Shown: positions 1-5,757, counted from the first letter of the stretch. The stretch is 7,208 bases of DNA from Aquiluna sp. (GCA_016780945.1 JADHKY010000056.1:1-7208); one strand, 5' to 3'. Notes: generated by a model from the sequence alone, not told the origin. Numbers and translations are program-made.

Positions 1-810
1 ACACCCAGGCAGATAGTTCTCTACAACGCGCTGGTTGAGGCTGGCATCACGGACTTTGTGCCGAAGTTTGGTCACCTGCCGTTTGTTATGGGGGAGGGCA
101 ACAAAAAGCTAAGTAAGCGAAACCCGGAGAGCAATCTCTTCCTTCACCGCGACAGAGGGTTTATCCGGGAGGGGCTGCTGAATTACCTCGCTCTTCTTGG
201 ATGGTCGATTTCTGCGGATAGGGACATCTTCACCCTCGATGAGATGTGTGAAAGCTTCGATATTGCAGATGTCAATCCAAACCCGGCGAGGTTTGACCAG
301 AAGAAGGCCGATGCCATCAACTCCGCACACATCAGGCTCTTGGAACCAAATGACTTTAGGGAGCGACTTGTTCCATATCTTCAGTCCGCAGGGGTGATCG
401 GGTCTACGCCGAGTGAGCGAGAGCGTGGGATTTTGGAGCAGGCTGCGCCACTTATTCAAGAGCGAATCACAGTGTTGGGTGAGGCGAGCGGCATGGTGAG
501 TTTCCTTTTCGATGAGGAGATTAGCTTTGACCAGGATGCCCTTGGCCAGCTGGGTGAGGATTCGGGAAAGATTGCTCAGCTAGCCCACGATGCAATCGCA
601 GACCTCTCCGAGTTCACCACAGAGGCCATTCAGGCAGCTCTTAGCGAAGCGCTTATCGAGAAGGCTGAGCTAAAGCCGAGGGTGGCATTTGGTGTGGTGA
701 GAACCGCTATTTCGGGCCGCAGAGTCACTCCACCGCTGTTTGAAAGCATGGAGATTTTAGGTAGGGCGGTAACACTTGCCCGACTAGAGGCATTTGCCAA
801 GGCCCACTAA
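1..810 (+). CDS. gltX: Glutamyl-tRNA synthetase, C-terminal part (cut by left edge)
   Basis: This cytoplasmic class I aminoacyl-tRNA synthetase attaches glutamate to tRNA-Glu and, in most actinobacteria, also to tRNA-Gln, for later amidation by GatCAB. The frame is open from base 1 and gives 269 residues before the TAA at 808-810. Bacterial GluRS is usually near 490 residues, so the N-terminal half with the HIGH motif lies outside the window. The KMSKS-type ATP-binding motif appears as KLSKR at bases 106-120, in the context GEGNKKLSKRNPES. It is followed by the family-typical FIREGLLNYLALLGWS. The rest is the helical anticodon-binding domain, ending in the usual SGRRVTPPLFESMEILGR segment and a short tail. 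An ATG-like start at base 58 (GTG) is internal, because homology continues upstream of it. tRNA-Gln follows 29 bases downstream and tRNA-Glu lies about 2.1 kb further on, fitting the substrate range. Identification is firm; the dual specificity is inferred from the lineage. Confidence 0.97.
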   Translation, partial: TPRQIVLYNALVEAGITDFVPKFGHLPFVMGEGNKKLSKRNPESNLFLHRDRGFIREGLLNYLALLGWSISADRDIFTLDEMCESFDIADVNPNPARFDQKKADAINSAHIRLLEPNDFRERLVPYLQSAGVIGSTPSERERGILEQAAPLIQERITVLGEASGMVSFLFDEEISFDQDALGQLGEDSGKIAQLAHDAIADLSEFTTEAIQAALSEALIEKAELKPRVAFGVVRTAISGRRVTPPLFESMEILGRAVTLARLEAFAKAH

Positions 811-825
811 GATAGAGGCTTGCGA

Positions 826-842
826 CCAGGGTTCGCCCTTGG
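826..842 (+). other. Small hairpin between gltX and tRNA-Gln
   Basis: The core stem is AGGG (828-831) paired with CCCT (836-839) around a TTCG loop. It extends to CCAGGG/CCCTtGG (826-842) if T840 is bulged. The core ends one base before the tRNA 5' end, while the extended form would use the first bases of the tRNA acceptor stem. No T-run follows, so it is not a canonical intrinsic terminator. It may be a leader structure, or chance. Confidence 0.35.
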
Positions 843-911
843 GGTATGGTGTAATTGGCAACACGGAGGTTTCTGGTACCTTTGTTCTTGGTTCGAGTCC
901 AGGTACCCCAG
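840..911 (+). tRNA. tRNA-Gln, anticodon CUG
   Basis: All arms can be drawn. The acceptor stem is TGGGGTA (840-846) with TACCCCA (904-910), seven pairs. The D stem is GTG (849-851) with CAC (862-864). The anticodon stem is GAGGT (866-870) with ACCTT (878-882), with one G-U pair. The T stem is CTTGG (887-891) with CCAGG (899-903), with one T-G pair, around a TTCGAGT loop. The anticodon is CTG at 873-875, which reads CAG (Gln). The discriminator base is G911, as in known tRNA-Gln. No CCA is encoded (the sequence continues CAA), so the end must be added by tRNA nucleotidyltransferase. No convincing promoter is visible in the 29 bases after gltX, so co-transcription with gltX is possible. Given a non-discriminating GluRS, it would be charged with Glu and then amidated. 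Confidence 0.97.
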
Positions 912-931
912 CAATCAGATTCGGAGCTTAA

Positions 932-1315
932 ATGCTCGACGCATTTGCAACGGGATTCTTAGTTTTTGCTTACGTCGCAACCGCTCTCTTTCAAATCGCA
1001 ATAGTTCTTGGCGCCCCGTTGGGTGAGTATGCCTACGGTGGTCAAAACCCCGGAGTCTTGAAGCTACCTTTTCGCATTGCCAGCGTATTTTCGGCACTTG
1101 TCATGTTCGCAGTTGCCGGTCACTACCTGGCGCAGCTCGGGGTCTTTACGCCGCTATTGGACCCGGCGGGGAACTCAATCGCTAACTGGGGCTTCGCGGT
1201 CTTTGCGGGGCTTAGCGCCATTGCGAACAACATAACTCGGAGCCAAAAAGAGAAGCGGCTCTGGGGTGGAACTACGATTGCGATGTTGTTGGCTGCGGTG
1301 ATTGTGGCTGTCTAG
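932..1315 (+). CDS. Small four-helix membrane protein of unknown function
   Basis: The product is 127 residues with four predicted membrane helices, roughly at 5-27, 47-70, 84-101 and 110-127. The loops are short, and there is no cleavable signal peptide apart from the first helix. Recognisable blocks are GAPLGEYAYGG (27-37) after helix 1, an Arg at the start of helix 2 (R48), NNITRS (99-104), and KEKRLWG (106-112) just before helix 4. From memory, this resembles small hypothetical membrane proteins of Actinobacteria with a G-P-x-G-E...GG loop, but I know no function for them. The ATG has a GGAG ribosome site at 923-926, spaced 5 bases. It starts 20 bases after tRNA-Gln, leaving no room for a terminator plus promoter, so it probably shares that transcript. 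The TAG stop overlaps the stop of the convergent hydrolase gene. The gene is real with good confidence; no function can be assigned. Confidence 0.85.
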   Translation: MLDAFATGFLVFAYVATALFQIAIVLGAPLGEYAYGGQNPGVLKLPFRIASVFSALVMFAVAGHYLAQLGVFTPLLDPAGNSIANWGFAVFAGLSAIANNITRSQKEKRLWGGTTIAMLLAAVIVAV

Positions 1316-1947
1316 AGCTCCCAGCTCTGTCCCACTTCTAAATATCGAAACTCTCCGCCGAAACTCTCGGTGAGCTCTTGAATTCTTGAGTTTTGTAGCT
1401 TGTGGCCATGCTCTGAGAGCAGGGCGTTGTGAGCGGGAAATGATCGCCTCGGCTTGACCGCAGAAACAAAGTCAATCACGTCCCCGATTTTTAGCCAGGG
1501 TGCACTCGATGGGCAGGCCAAGGTGCCTACCTGCACCTCGGGAATGGTGTAGCTGTCGCCGGGGTAATAAAGCTCGCTGTTCACCATGAGGCCAAGGTTC
1601 TGCACCAGAGGTATCGACCTATGGATTTCCTGGTGGAAATAGCCAAAGAAATCAAGAGTGAAGGGGCCAACTTCATACCGGTCACCGTGATAGACAACTG
1701 TCACCGCCAAGCCCTCGAGTTTCTCTGCGACCTCCTGCGTGCCAAAGATTTTTATCTCGGGAAACTGCTCAAGCAACTTCTCCACATGAGGCCTAAAACT
1801 GTGGTCATCGTGGATATGGGAGAGGGTCAGTGCAACGACGTTTGTAAGCTCTGGAAGCTTCTCCGAATACATGCCCGGATCGACCACAAGTTTGTGACCC
1901 TGCTCTTCAACTACGAGGCAGGCGTGCTCGTGCTTTGTGACCCTCAT
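1312..1947 (-). CDS. Metallo-beta-lactamase-fold hydrolase (UlaG-like)
   Basis: The product is a 211-residue single-domain soluble protein. The zinc motif HxHxDH is present as H44-I-H46-D-D48-H49 in LTLSHIHDDHSF. Further likely metal or active-site positions are H105/H109 (FHQEIH), D131 in YYPGDSYT, and H173 in the C-terminal FPAHNALLSEHGH. The segment APWLKIGDVIDFVSAVKPRR (149-168) is typical of the COG2220/UlaG-like branch of the superfamily, which binds one or two divalent metals. Its members act on varied substrates (lactonases, phosphodiesterases, others), so the substrate cannot be named. The ATG is well supported by a perfect GGGAGG on the minus strand (1954-1959), about 7 bases upstream. 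It is divergent from the lipid kinase gene, with 48 bases between starts, and convergent with the four-helix protein. It has no signal peptide, so it is presumably cytoplasmic. Confidence 0.9.
   Translation of the reverse strand: MRVTKHEHACLVVEEQGHKLVVDPGMYSEKLPELTNVVALTLSHIHDDHSFRPHVEKLLEQFPEIKIFGTQEVAEKLEGLAVTVVYHGDRYEVGPFTLDFFGYFHQEIHRSIPLVQNLGLMVNSELYYPGDSYTIPEVQVGTLACPSSAPWLKIGDVIDFVSAVKPRRSFPAHNALLSEHGHKLQNSRIQELTESFGGEFRYLEVGQSWEL
1314..1328. other. Short hairpin over the convergent stop codons
   Basis: AGAGCT (1314-1319) and AGCTCT (1323-1328) form a perfect 6-bp inverted repeat around CCC. It spans the end of both convergent genes (stops at 1313-1315 plus and 1312-1314 minus). There is no T-run on either side, so any terminator role is weak, but it is the only stem-loop visible at this convergent junction. 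Confidence 0.3.
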
Positions 1948-1984
1948 GGCGAACCTCCCACAATCAGTCTATGTTTGAGCCATT

Positions 1985-1990
1985 AGGAGG
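1985..1990 (+). promoter_or_regulatory. Ribosome binding site AGGAGG of the lipid kinase gene
   Basis: A consensus AGGAGG lies 5 bases before ATG 1996. An in-frame GTG at 1990 overlaps this site and could not use it, so the ATG at 1996 is the start. Confidence 0.85.
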
Positions 1991-1995
1991 TGGCA

Positions 1996-2883
1996 ATGAA
2001 GCCACTAGGAGTAATTATCAACCCCGCCGCTAATCGCGGCCGAGGTAACGAGGTGGGAGAGCGGGCCCTGGCAGCATTTGCTGAGGCCGGGATTGCAACC
2101 ACTAATCTCAGCGGGACTAGCCAGGACGATATCCGCGCCAAGGCCAAAGCATCCGCAAAAGAAATCTCGGGACTAGTCGCTATCGGGGGCGATGGCACCT
2201 CGCAGCTAGGTGTCAACCTTGCGATGGAGTACTCACTGCCGCTAGGTCTGGTCCCTGCCGGCAGTGGAAACGATCAGGTCAGGGAGTTAGCTGTCCCACT
2301 CAACGACACCTCGGCGGCTGTTGCAAATATCGTCGGAACCCTTGAGTGTCCCAGAGAAGTCGATGTGATGTGGGTAGAAACCGACTATCGAAAGTTTTGG
2401 TCACTGGGCTCTATCTCCGCAGGTTTTGACGCCCTGTGCGCTGAGCGGGCCAACAGACTGGTCTGGCCAAAGGGCCCAAACTCCTATGTAGCAGCGCTGT
2501 TCTTGGAGCTTCCGAAATTCAAGCCGATTGCCTACAGGCTGGTAGCTGATGGCGTTTCTCGCGAGTTCAAGGCAATGCTGTGCGGGGTTGCCAATGTGAA
2601 GAACTTTGGGGGAGGCATGAAGATCTCTCCTCAGTCGGAGATTACCGACGGTGAGGTCGAGGTCTTCATCCTGCACGAGGTGTCAAGGCGCAAGCTGCTC
2701 GAGATTTTCCCCAAGGTCTACAAAGGTGAGCATGTTAGTTATGCCGAGGTGGAGATATTCAAGGCCTCAAAAGTGAGAATAGAAAATGACGGGTTCCCAA
2801 TGACCTGCGATGGCGAGATTATTGGCCCAGCACCGTTCTCGGTTGAGATAAAGCCGAAGGGCTTGGCCCTACTAAGCCGTTAG
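1996..2883 (+). CDS. Diacylglycerol kinase family lipid kinase (DgkB/YegS-like)
   Basis: The product is 295 residues, the usual length for bacterial members of the DAGK catalytic-domain family. These ATP-dependent enzymes phosphorylate diacylglycerol or related lipids at the inner face of the membrane. The nucleotide-binding N-domain shows NPAANRGRG (9-17), the hallmark GGDGT (64-68) in VAIGGDGTSQLG, and PAGSGND (87-93), where Ser replaces the more common Thr of GTGND. The C-terminal beta-sandwich half has SLGSISAGFDA, then NFGGGMKISPQSEITDGEVEV and CDGEIIG near the end, all typical. There are no membrane helices, so it would be a peripheral protein. The likely role is recycling diacylglycerol to phosphatidic acid, or modifying another lipid or lipid-like alcohol; the exact substrate cannot be read from sequence. 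Start chosen from the AGGAGG at 1985-1990. The gene is followed by a 47-base gap and then tRNA-Glu. Confidence 0.92.
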   Translation: MKPLGVIINPAANRGRGNEVGERALAAFAEAGIATTNLSGTSQDDIRAKAKASAKEISGLVAIGGDGTSQLGVNLAMEYSLPLGLVPAGSGNDQVRELAVPLNDTSAAVANIVGTLECPREVDVMWVETDYRKFWSLGSISAGFDALCAERANRLVWPKGPNSYVAALFLELPKFKPIAYRLVADGVSREFKAMLCGVANVKNFGGGMKISPQSEITDGEVEVFILHEVSRRKLLEIFPKVYKGEHVSYAEVEIFKASKVRIENDGFPMTCDGEIIGPAPFSVEIKPKGLALLSR

Positions 2884-2884
2884 A

Positions 2885-2913
2885 TTGCCCAACGAGCTGG
2901 TTTATGGCATGAT
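2885..2913 (+). promoter_or_regulatory. Likely promoter of tRNA-Glu
   Basis: TTGCCC (2885-2890, 4 of 6 to TTGACA) and CATGAT (2908-2913, 4 of 6 to TATAAT) are separated by exactly 17 bases. Transcription would begin near 2920, about 11 bases before the mature tRNA. The -35 element starts right after the stop codon of the lipid kinase gene. This is pattern evidence only. Confidence 0.45.
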
Positions 2914-2930
2914 TTCTAGGTTGCAACTAG

Positions 2931-3003
2931 GGCCCCATCGTTTAGCGGCCTAGGACGCTGCCCTCTCACGGCAGTAGCGCGGGTTCAAATCCCGCTGGGG
3001 TCA
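2931..3003 (+). tRNA. tRNA-Glu, anticodon CUC
   Basis: The cloverleaf is complete. The acceptor stem is GGCCCCA (2931-2937) with TGGGGTC (2996-3002), with one G-U pair. The D stem is GTT (2940-2942) with GAC (2954-2956), with one T-G pair. The anticodon stem is CTGCC (2958-2962) with GGCAG (2970-2974). The T stem is GCGGG (2979-2983) with CCCGC (2991-2995) around TTCAAAT. The anticodon CTC at 2965-2967 reads GAG (Glu). The discriminator is A3003 and no CCA is encoded. It sits between a likely promoter (2885-2913) and a strong stem-loop (3005-3048), so it is probably its own transcription unit. It is a substrate of the GltX encoded upstream. Confidence 0.97.
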
Positions 3004-3004
3004 C

Positions 3005-3048
3005 AAATCTCACTCTTGATGACAAAATCTCGGGAGTGAGATTTCTTT
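3005..3048 (+). terminator. Rho-independent terminator after tRNA-Glu, with two alternative stems
   Basis: AAATCTCACTC (3005-3015) pairs perfectly over 11 bp with GAGTGAGATTT (3034-3044) around an 18-base loop, followed by CTTTAT. A second copy of AAATCTC at 3025-3031 can instead pair with GAGATTT (3038-3044), giving a 7-bp stem with a 6-base loop and the same tail. It begins one base after the tRNA discriminator and ends within the last codons of the convergent MFS gene. On the minus strand the stem could also serve that gene, but the following T-run there is poor (TTTGTG). Confidence 0.75.
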
Positions 3049-4285
3049 ATGCACGCCACCTTCTCGAATATGCGGTGGCCAGGACAATCAAAATCACAGG
3101 TAGCAAGGCAGCAGCGTTGAGGCCGCCGAAGCTGTAGAGGGTGAGAATTGTCCCGGAAACGGCTCCTCCAAAGGCGCCACTGAGGCTCATCAGCGAGTCA
3201 CTAAAGCCTTGAACCACAGGCTTTTGATCGACCTCCAGCACCTCGCTAAGCATCGCACTCGCGGCAACCGTGGCCGCTGACCAGCCCAGACCCAATAAGA
3301 ACAGCCCGATAACTACGAGGGTGAAGTTAGATTGACCAAAACCCGAGATTGCAAGTGAGAAAAGCAGCACCACTTGCCCAAGAAGGATTGTTGGCTTGGC
3401 CCCTATGCGATCGCTCAGCACCCCAAAAACTGGGGCAAATGCATACATGCCAGCCACGTGCAGTGAGATTGTGAACCCAACCTCTGCCAGTGAGTGACCC
3501 TCTTGAGAGAGGTGTGCGGGAGTCATGCTCATCACCGAAACCATCACCATGTGGCTCAGTGCAATCGTCAGAACCGTAAATGCGGCAAGCGGGTTTCTGC
3601 GAATAATGCCAATTGCCTCGCTGCTCTTTCGCTGTGGGAGCCCGGGTGCAACCCCAGCGAGCTCTTGAGCTAACAACAGCGGATCTGGGCGCAACCCAAA
3701 CCAGAACACCAGGGTCGAGGTGGTCTGGGCAAAAATGGTCAACAGGAATGGTCCTGCCAGGTGAGGCAGGCCAATTGCAAGGCCCATGGCTTCGCCAGGG
3801 GCAATCAGGTTTGGCCCAACTACTGCTCCCAGGGTGGTGGCCCAAACCACAATCGAGAGATCTTTACCCTTGGGCCTACTGGTAGGAATGTCAGCGGCCG
3901 CAAAGCGAGCCTGAAGTCCCACGGCAGTTGCAGAGCCAAGTAAGAAAAGCGCAACTAGCTCCACGGGGAAGGACCTAAGGGCTGCGGCCAACATCATCCC
4001 CGCCGCACCAAGAATTGCCAGGAACGCTCCCAGCGCAAGTGCCGGCCGTCTACCCCTGCGAGAAGCAAGTCTGGCCAGCGGTATCGATAGAAAAGCTGCA
4101 CCTAAGGTGCTCAGAGTCGCCGCCGCTCCGCTCCAGGCGGCAGTGCCGCTAAGTTCGGTTGCCATAATCGCACCGACCGAGAGTGTGGCTCCGAATCCAA
4201 AGCCTCCAAGGGCTTGTCCGAGAGCTAAGACTCTGACGGCCCGTGCCTGAATGAGGTTTAGGTCTTGGCTTGGTTTTTGCGGCAC
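3047..4285 (-). CDS. MFS family transporter, 12 helices
   Basis: The product is 412 residues, the standard size for a 12-helix major facilitator. Helices lie roughly at 16-40, 47-70, 82-102, 107-127, 143-163, 168-198, 231-253, 265-290, 299-315, 319-343, 358-385 and 389-406, with a central hydrophilic loop near 199-230. Motif A between helices 2 and 3 is degenerate (ARLASRRGRRP, 71-81, Ser where Asp is usual). The copy between helices 8 and 9 is intact (GVLSDRIGAKP, 288-298). Helix 5 carries a motif-C-like GAVVGP (153-158), seen in proton-coupled antiporters, so drug or metabolite efflux is the likeliest role; the substrate is unknown. The start is GTG at 4285: an in-frame TAG lies at 4295-4297 and AAGGAG on the minus strand at 4298-4303, with a rather long 12-base spacing. 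An ATT at 4292-4294 is a less likely start. It is divergent from leuC across 56 bases and convergent with tRNA-Glu. Confidence 0.92.
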   Translation of the reverse strand: MPQKPSQDLNLIQARAVRVLALGQALGGFGFGATLSVGAIMATELSGTAAWSGAAATLSTLGAAFLSIPLARLASRRGRRPALALGAFLAILGAAGMMLAAALRSFPVELVALFLLGSATAVGLQARFAAADIPTSRPKGKDLSIVVWATTLGAVVGPNLIAPGEAMGLAIGLPHLAGPFLLTIFAQTTSTLVFWFGLRPDPLLLAQELAGVAPGLPQRKSSEAIGIIRRNPLAAFTVLTIALSHMVMVSVMSMTPAHLSQEGHSLAEVGFTISLHVAGMYAFAPVFGVLSDRIGAKPTILLGQVVLLFSLAISGFGQSNFTLVVIGLFLLGLGWSAATVAASAMLSEVLEVDQKPVVQGFSDSLMSLSGAFGGAVSGTILTLYSFGGLNAAALLPVILIVLATAYSRRWRA

Positions 4286-4297
4286 CCCACCAATCTA

Positions 4298-4303
4298 CTC
4301 CTT
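4298..4303 (-). promoter_or_regulatory. Ribosome binding site AAGGAG of the MFS gene
   Basis: This is AAGGAG read on the minus strand, 12 bases before the GTG at 4285. The stop codon at 4295-4297 limits the start to GTG 4285 or the rare ATT at 4292-4294. The long spacing makes the exact start less certain than the gene. Confidence 0.55.
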
Positions 4304-4307
4304 GGAC

Positions 4308-4313
4308 TAAACT
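4308..4313 (+). promoter_or_regulatory. Possible -10 element of the leuCD-murA operon
   Basis: TAAACT fits the TAnnnT pattern of actinobacterial -10 boxes and would start transcription near 4320, about 22 bases before leuC. No good -35 is seen at 16-18 bases upstream. There is no space for a leader peptide attenuator or T-box in the 56-base divergent gap. Confidence 0.3.
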
Positions 4314-4341
4314 TGCCTCTCAGCGCAATCGCGAGGTGAAA

Positions 4342-5757
4342 ATGACGCAAAAACCCCTAACCCTGGCTGAAAAGCTTTGGCGTGACCACTTGGTGGTCAA
4401 GGGTGAAAATGGCGCGCCCGACCTTTTGTATATCGACCTTCACCTGATCCACGAGGTCACTTCTCCTCAGGCCTTCGATGGCCTTAGGCTCGCCGGTCGC
4501 GACATCAGGCGCAAGGACCTGACGATTGCCACCGAAGACCACAACACTCCAACCGCTGACATTCACCTTCCAATCGCAGAACCAACCTCAAGGGCCCAGG
4601 TTCAGGCGCTGAGAGACAACACCGCGGAGTACGGGGTGAGGATCCACTCTCTGGGAGATAAGAATCAGGGCATTGTGCACGTTGTCGGTCCGCAGCTGGG
4701 GCTAACCATGCCGGGGCTAACAATTGTCTGCGGTGACTCTCACACCTCTACCCACGGTGCCTTTGGGTCACTGGCAATGGGTATTGGAACCAGTGAGGTT
4801 GAGCACGTGCTAGCGACCCAGACCCTGCCACTAAAGCCATTTAAGACAATGGCAATCAATGTTGAGGGCACACTGCGCCCAGGAGTTTCGGCAAAGGACA
4901 TCATCCTTGCGGTCATTGCCAAGATAACTACCGGTGGTGGTCAAGGCTACGTTCTCGAATACCGCGGCAGCGCCATCCGCTCGCTCTCCATGGAGGGCAG
5001 GATGACAATCTGCAACATGTCCATTGAGGCTGGAGCCAGAGCTGGAATGGTTGCCCCAGACGAGGTCACTTTTGAATACCTAAAGGGCCGTCCGCACGCC
5101 CCAGAGGGTGCTGACTGGGATGCCGCTATGGAGTACTGGAAGACCCTAAAAACTGACGATGACGCGGTGTTTGATGCCGAGGTCTTTATTGATGCAGACA
5201 CTCTAGATCCGTTTGTGACCTGGGGTACTAACCCTGGCCAGGGTGTCTCACTGCTTGACAGCGTTCCAGACCCAGCATCGTATGACGACCCTTCCCTGAG
5301 AGCGGCTGCCGAGCGGGCTCTTGAATACATGGATCTTCAGCCCGGAACCAAGATGAAGGACATTGCTGTCAACACCGTGTTCCTAGGTTCCTGCACCAAC
5401 GCCCGCATCGAAGACCTCAGGGCTGCAGCCGAGATTATCAAGGGCAAGAAGAAGGCGGATGGCATTCGCATGATGGTGGTGCCGGGTTCTCAGAAGGTTC
5501 GCTTGCAGGCCGAAGAAGAGGGTCTGGACAAGGTATTCAAAGACTTTGGGGCGGAGTGGCGCTTTGCAGGGTGCTCGATGTGTCTTGGTATGAACCCCGA
5601 TCAACTTGGCCCCGGAGAGCGAGCAGCCTCCACCTCCAACCGCAACTTTGAAGGCCGACAGGGTAAGGGTGCGAGAACGCACCTGGTATCGCCGGTGGTG
5701 GCCGCTGCAACCGCGATCCGCGGAACGCTTTCTAGCCCATCAGACCTGGAGGGCTAA
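4342..5757 (+). CDS. leuC: 3-isopropylmalate dehydratase, large subunit
   Basis: LeuC is the catalytic large subunit of isopropylmalate isomerase, which interconverts 2- and 3-isopropylmalate in leucine biosynthesis. It works in the cytoplasm as a heterodimer with LeuD. The product is 471 residues; E. coli LeuC is 466. The three cysteines that hold the [4Fe-4S] cluster are visible: C351 in FLGSCTNARIEDL, and C411 and C414 in FAGCSMCLGMNPD. Other family signatures are the N-terminal YIDLHLIHEVTSPQAFDGLR, GDSHTSTHGAFG (131-142), WGTNPGQG, and NRNFEGRQG (433-441) followed by RTHLVSP. The ATG at 4342 is chosen because GAGGTG (4333-4338) precedes it and MTQKPLTLAEKLW matches the family's N-terminus. 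A longer frame from TTG 4270 would run into the divergent MFS gene. The TAA stop overlaps the leuD ATG by one base. It heads the operon leuC-leuD-murA. Confidence 0.98.
   Translation: MTQKPLTLAEKLWRDHLVVKGENGAPDLLYIDLHLIHEVTSPQAFDGLRLAGRDIRRKDLTIATEDHNTPTADIHLPIAEPTSRAQVQALRDNTAEYGVRIHSLGDKNQGIVHVVGPQLGLTMPGLTIVCGDSHTSTHGAFGSLAMGIGTSEVEHVLATQTLPLKPFKTMAINVEGTLRPGVSAKDIILAVIAKITTGGGQGYVLEYRGSAIRSLSMEGRMTICNMSIEAGARAGMVAPDEVTFEYLKGRPHAPEGADWDAAMEYWKTLKTDDDAVFDAEVFIDADTLDPFVTWGTNPGQGVSLLDSVPDPASYDDPSLRAAAERALEYMDLQPGTKMKDIAVNTVFLGSCTNARIEDLRAAAEIIKGKKKADGIRMMVVPGSQKVRLQAEEEGLDKVFKDFGAEWRFAGCSMCLGMNPDQLGPGERAASTSNRNFEGRQGKGARTHLVSPVVAAATAIRGTLSSPSDLEG

Noticed and set aside
109..459. Antisense open frame under gltX
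   Set aside because: It lies opposite a well-conserved gene, with no ribosome site or recognisable domain; the same applies to the antisense frames under leuC, leuD and murA.
794..822. Promoter for tRNA-Gln with TTGCCA (794-799) as -35
   Set aside because: The -35 is good, but nothing like a -10 stands 16-18 bases downstream (GGCTTG at 817-822).
820..1026. Open frame crossing tRNA-Gln into the membrane protein gene
   Set aside because: It translates the tRNA itself and overlaps the real gene in another frame.
1621..1986. Plus-strand open frame opposite the hydrolase gene
   Set aside because: The minus-strand frame carries a complete HxHxDH metal site and other family motifs; the plus frame has none and is a shadow.
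1990..1992. GTG as start of the lipid kinase gene
   Set aside because: It overlaps the AGGAGG ribosome site; ATG 1996 has ideal spacing and the NP..GRG motif follows at the usual distance.
3327..3885. Open frames on both strands inside the MFS gene
   Set aside because: Their compositions (rich in W, R, P, H and G) look like out-of-frame translations, and the MFS frame is continuous with clear helices and motifs.
4270..4341. Longer leuC starting at TTG 4270
   Set aside because: It would overlap the divergent MFS start and lacks a ribosome site; ATG 4342 has one and matches the family's N-terminus.
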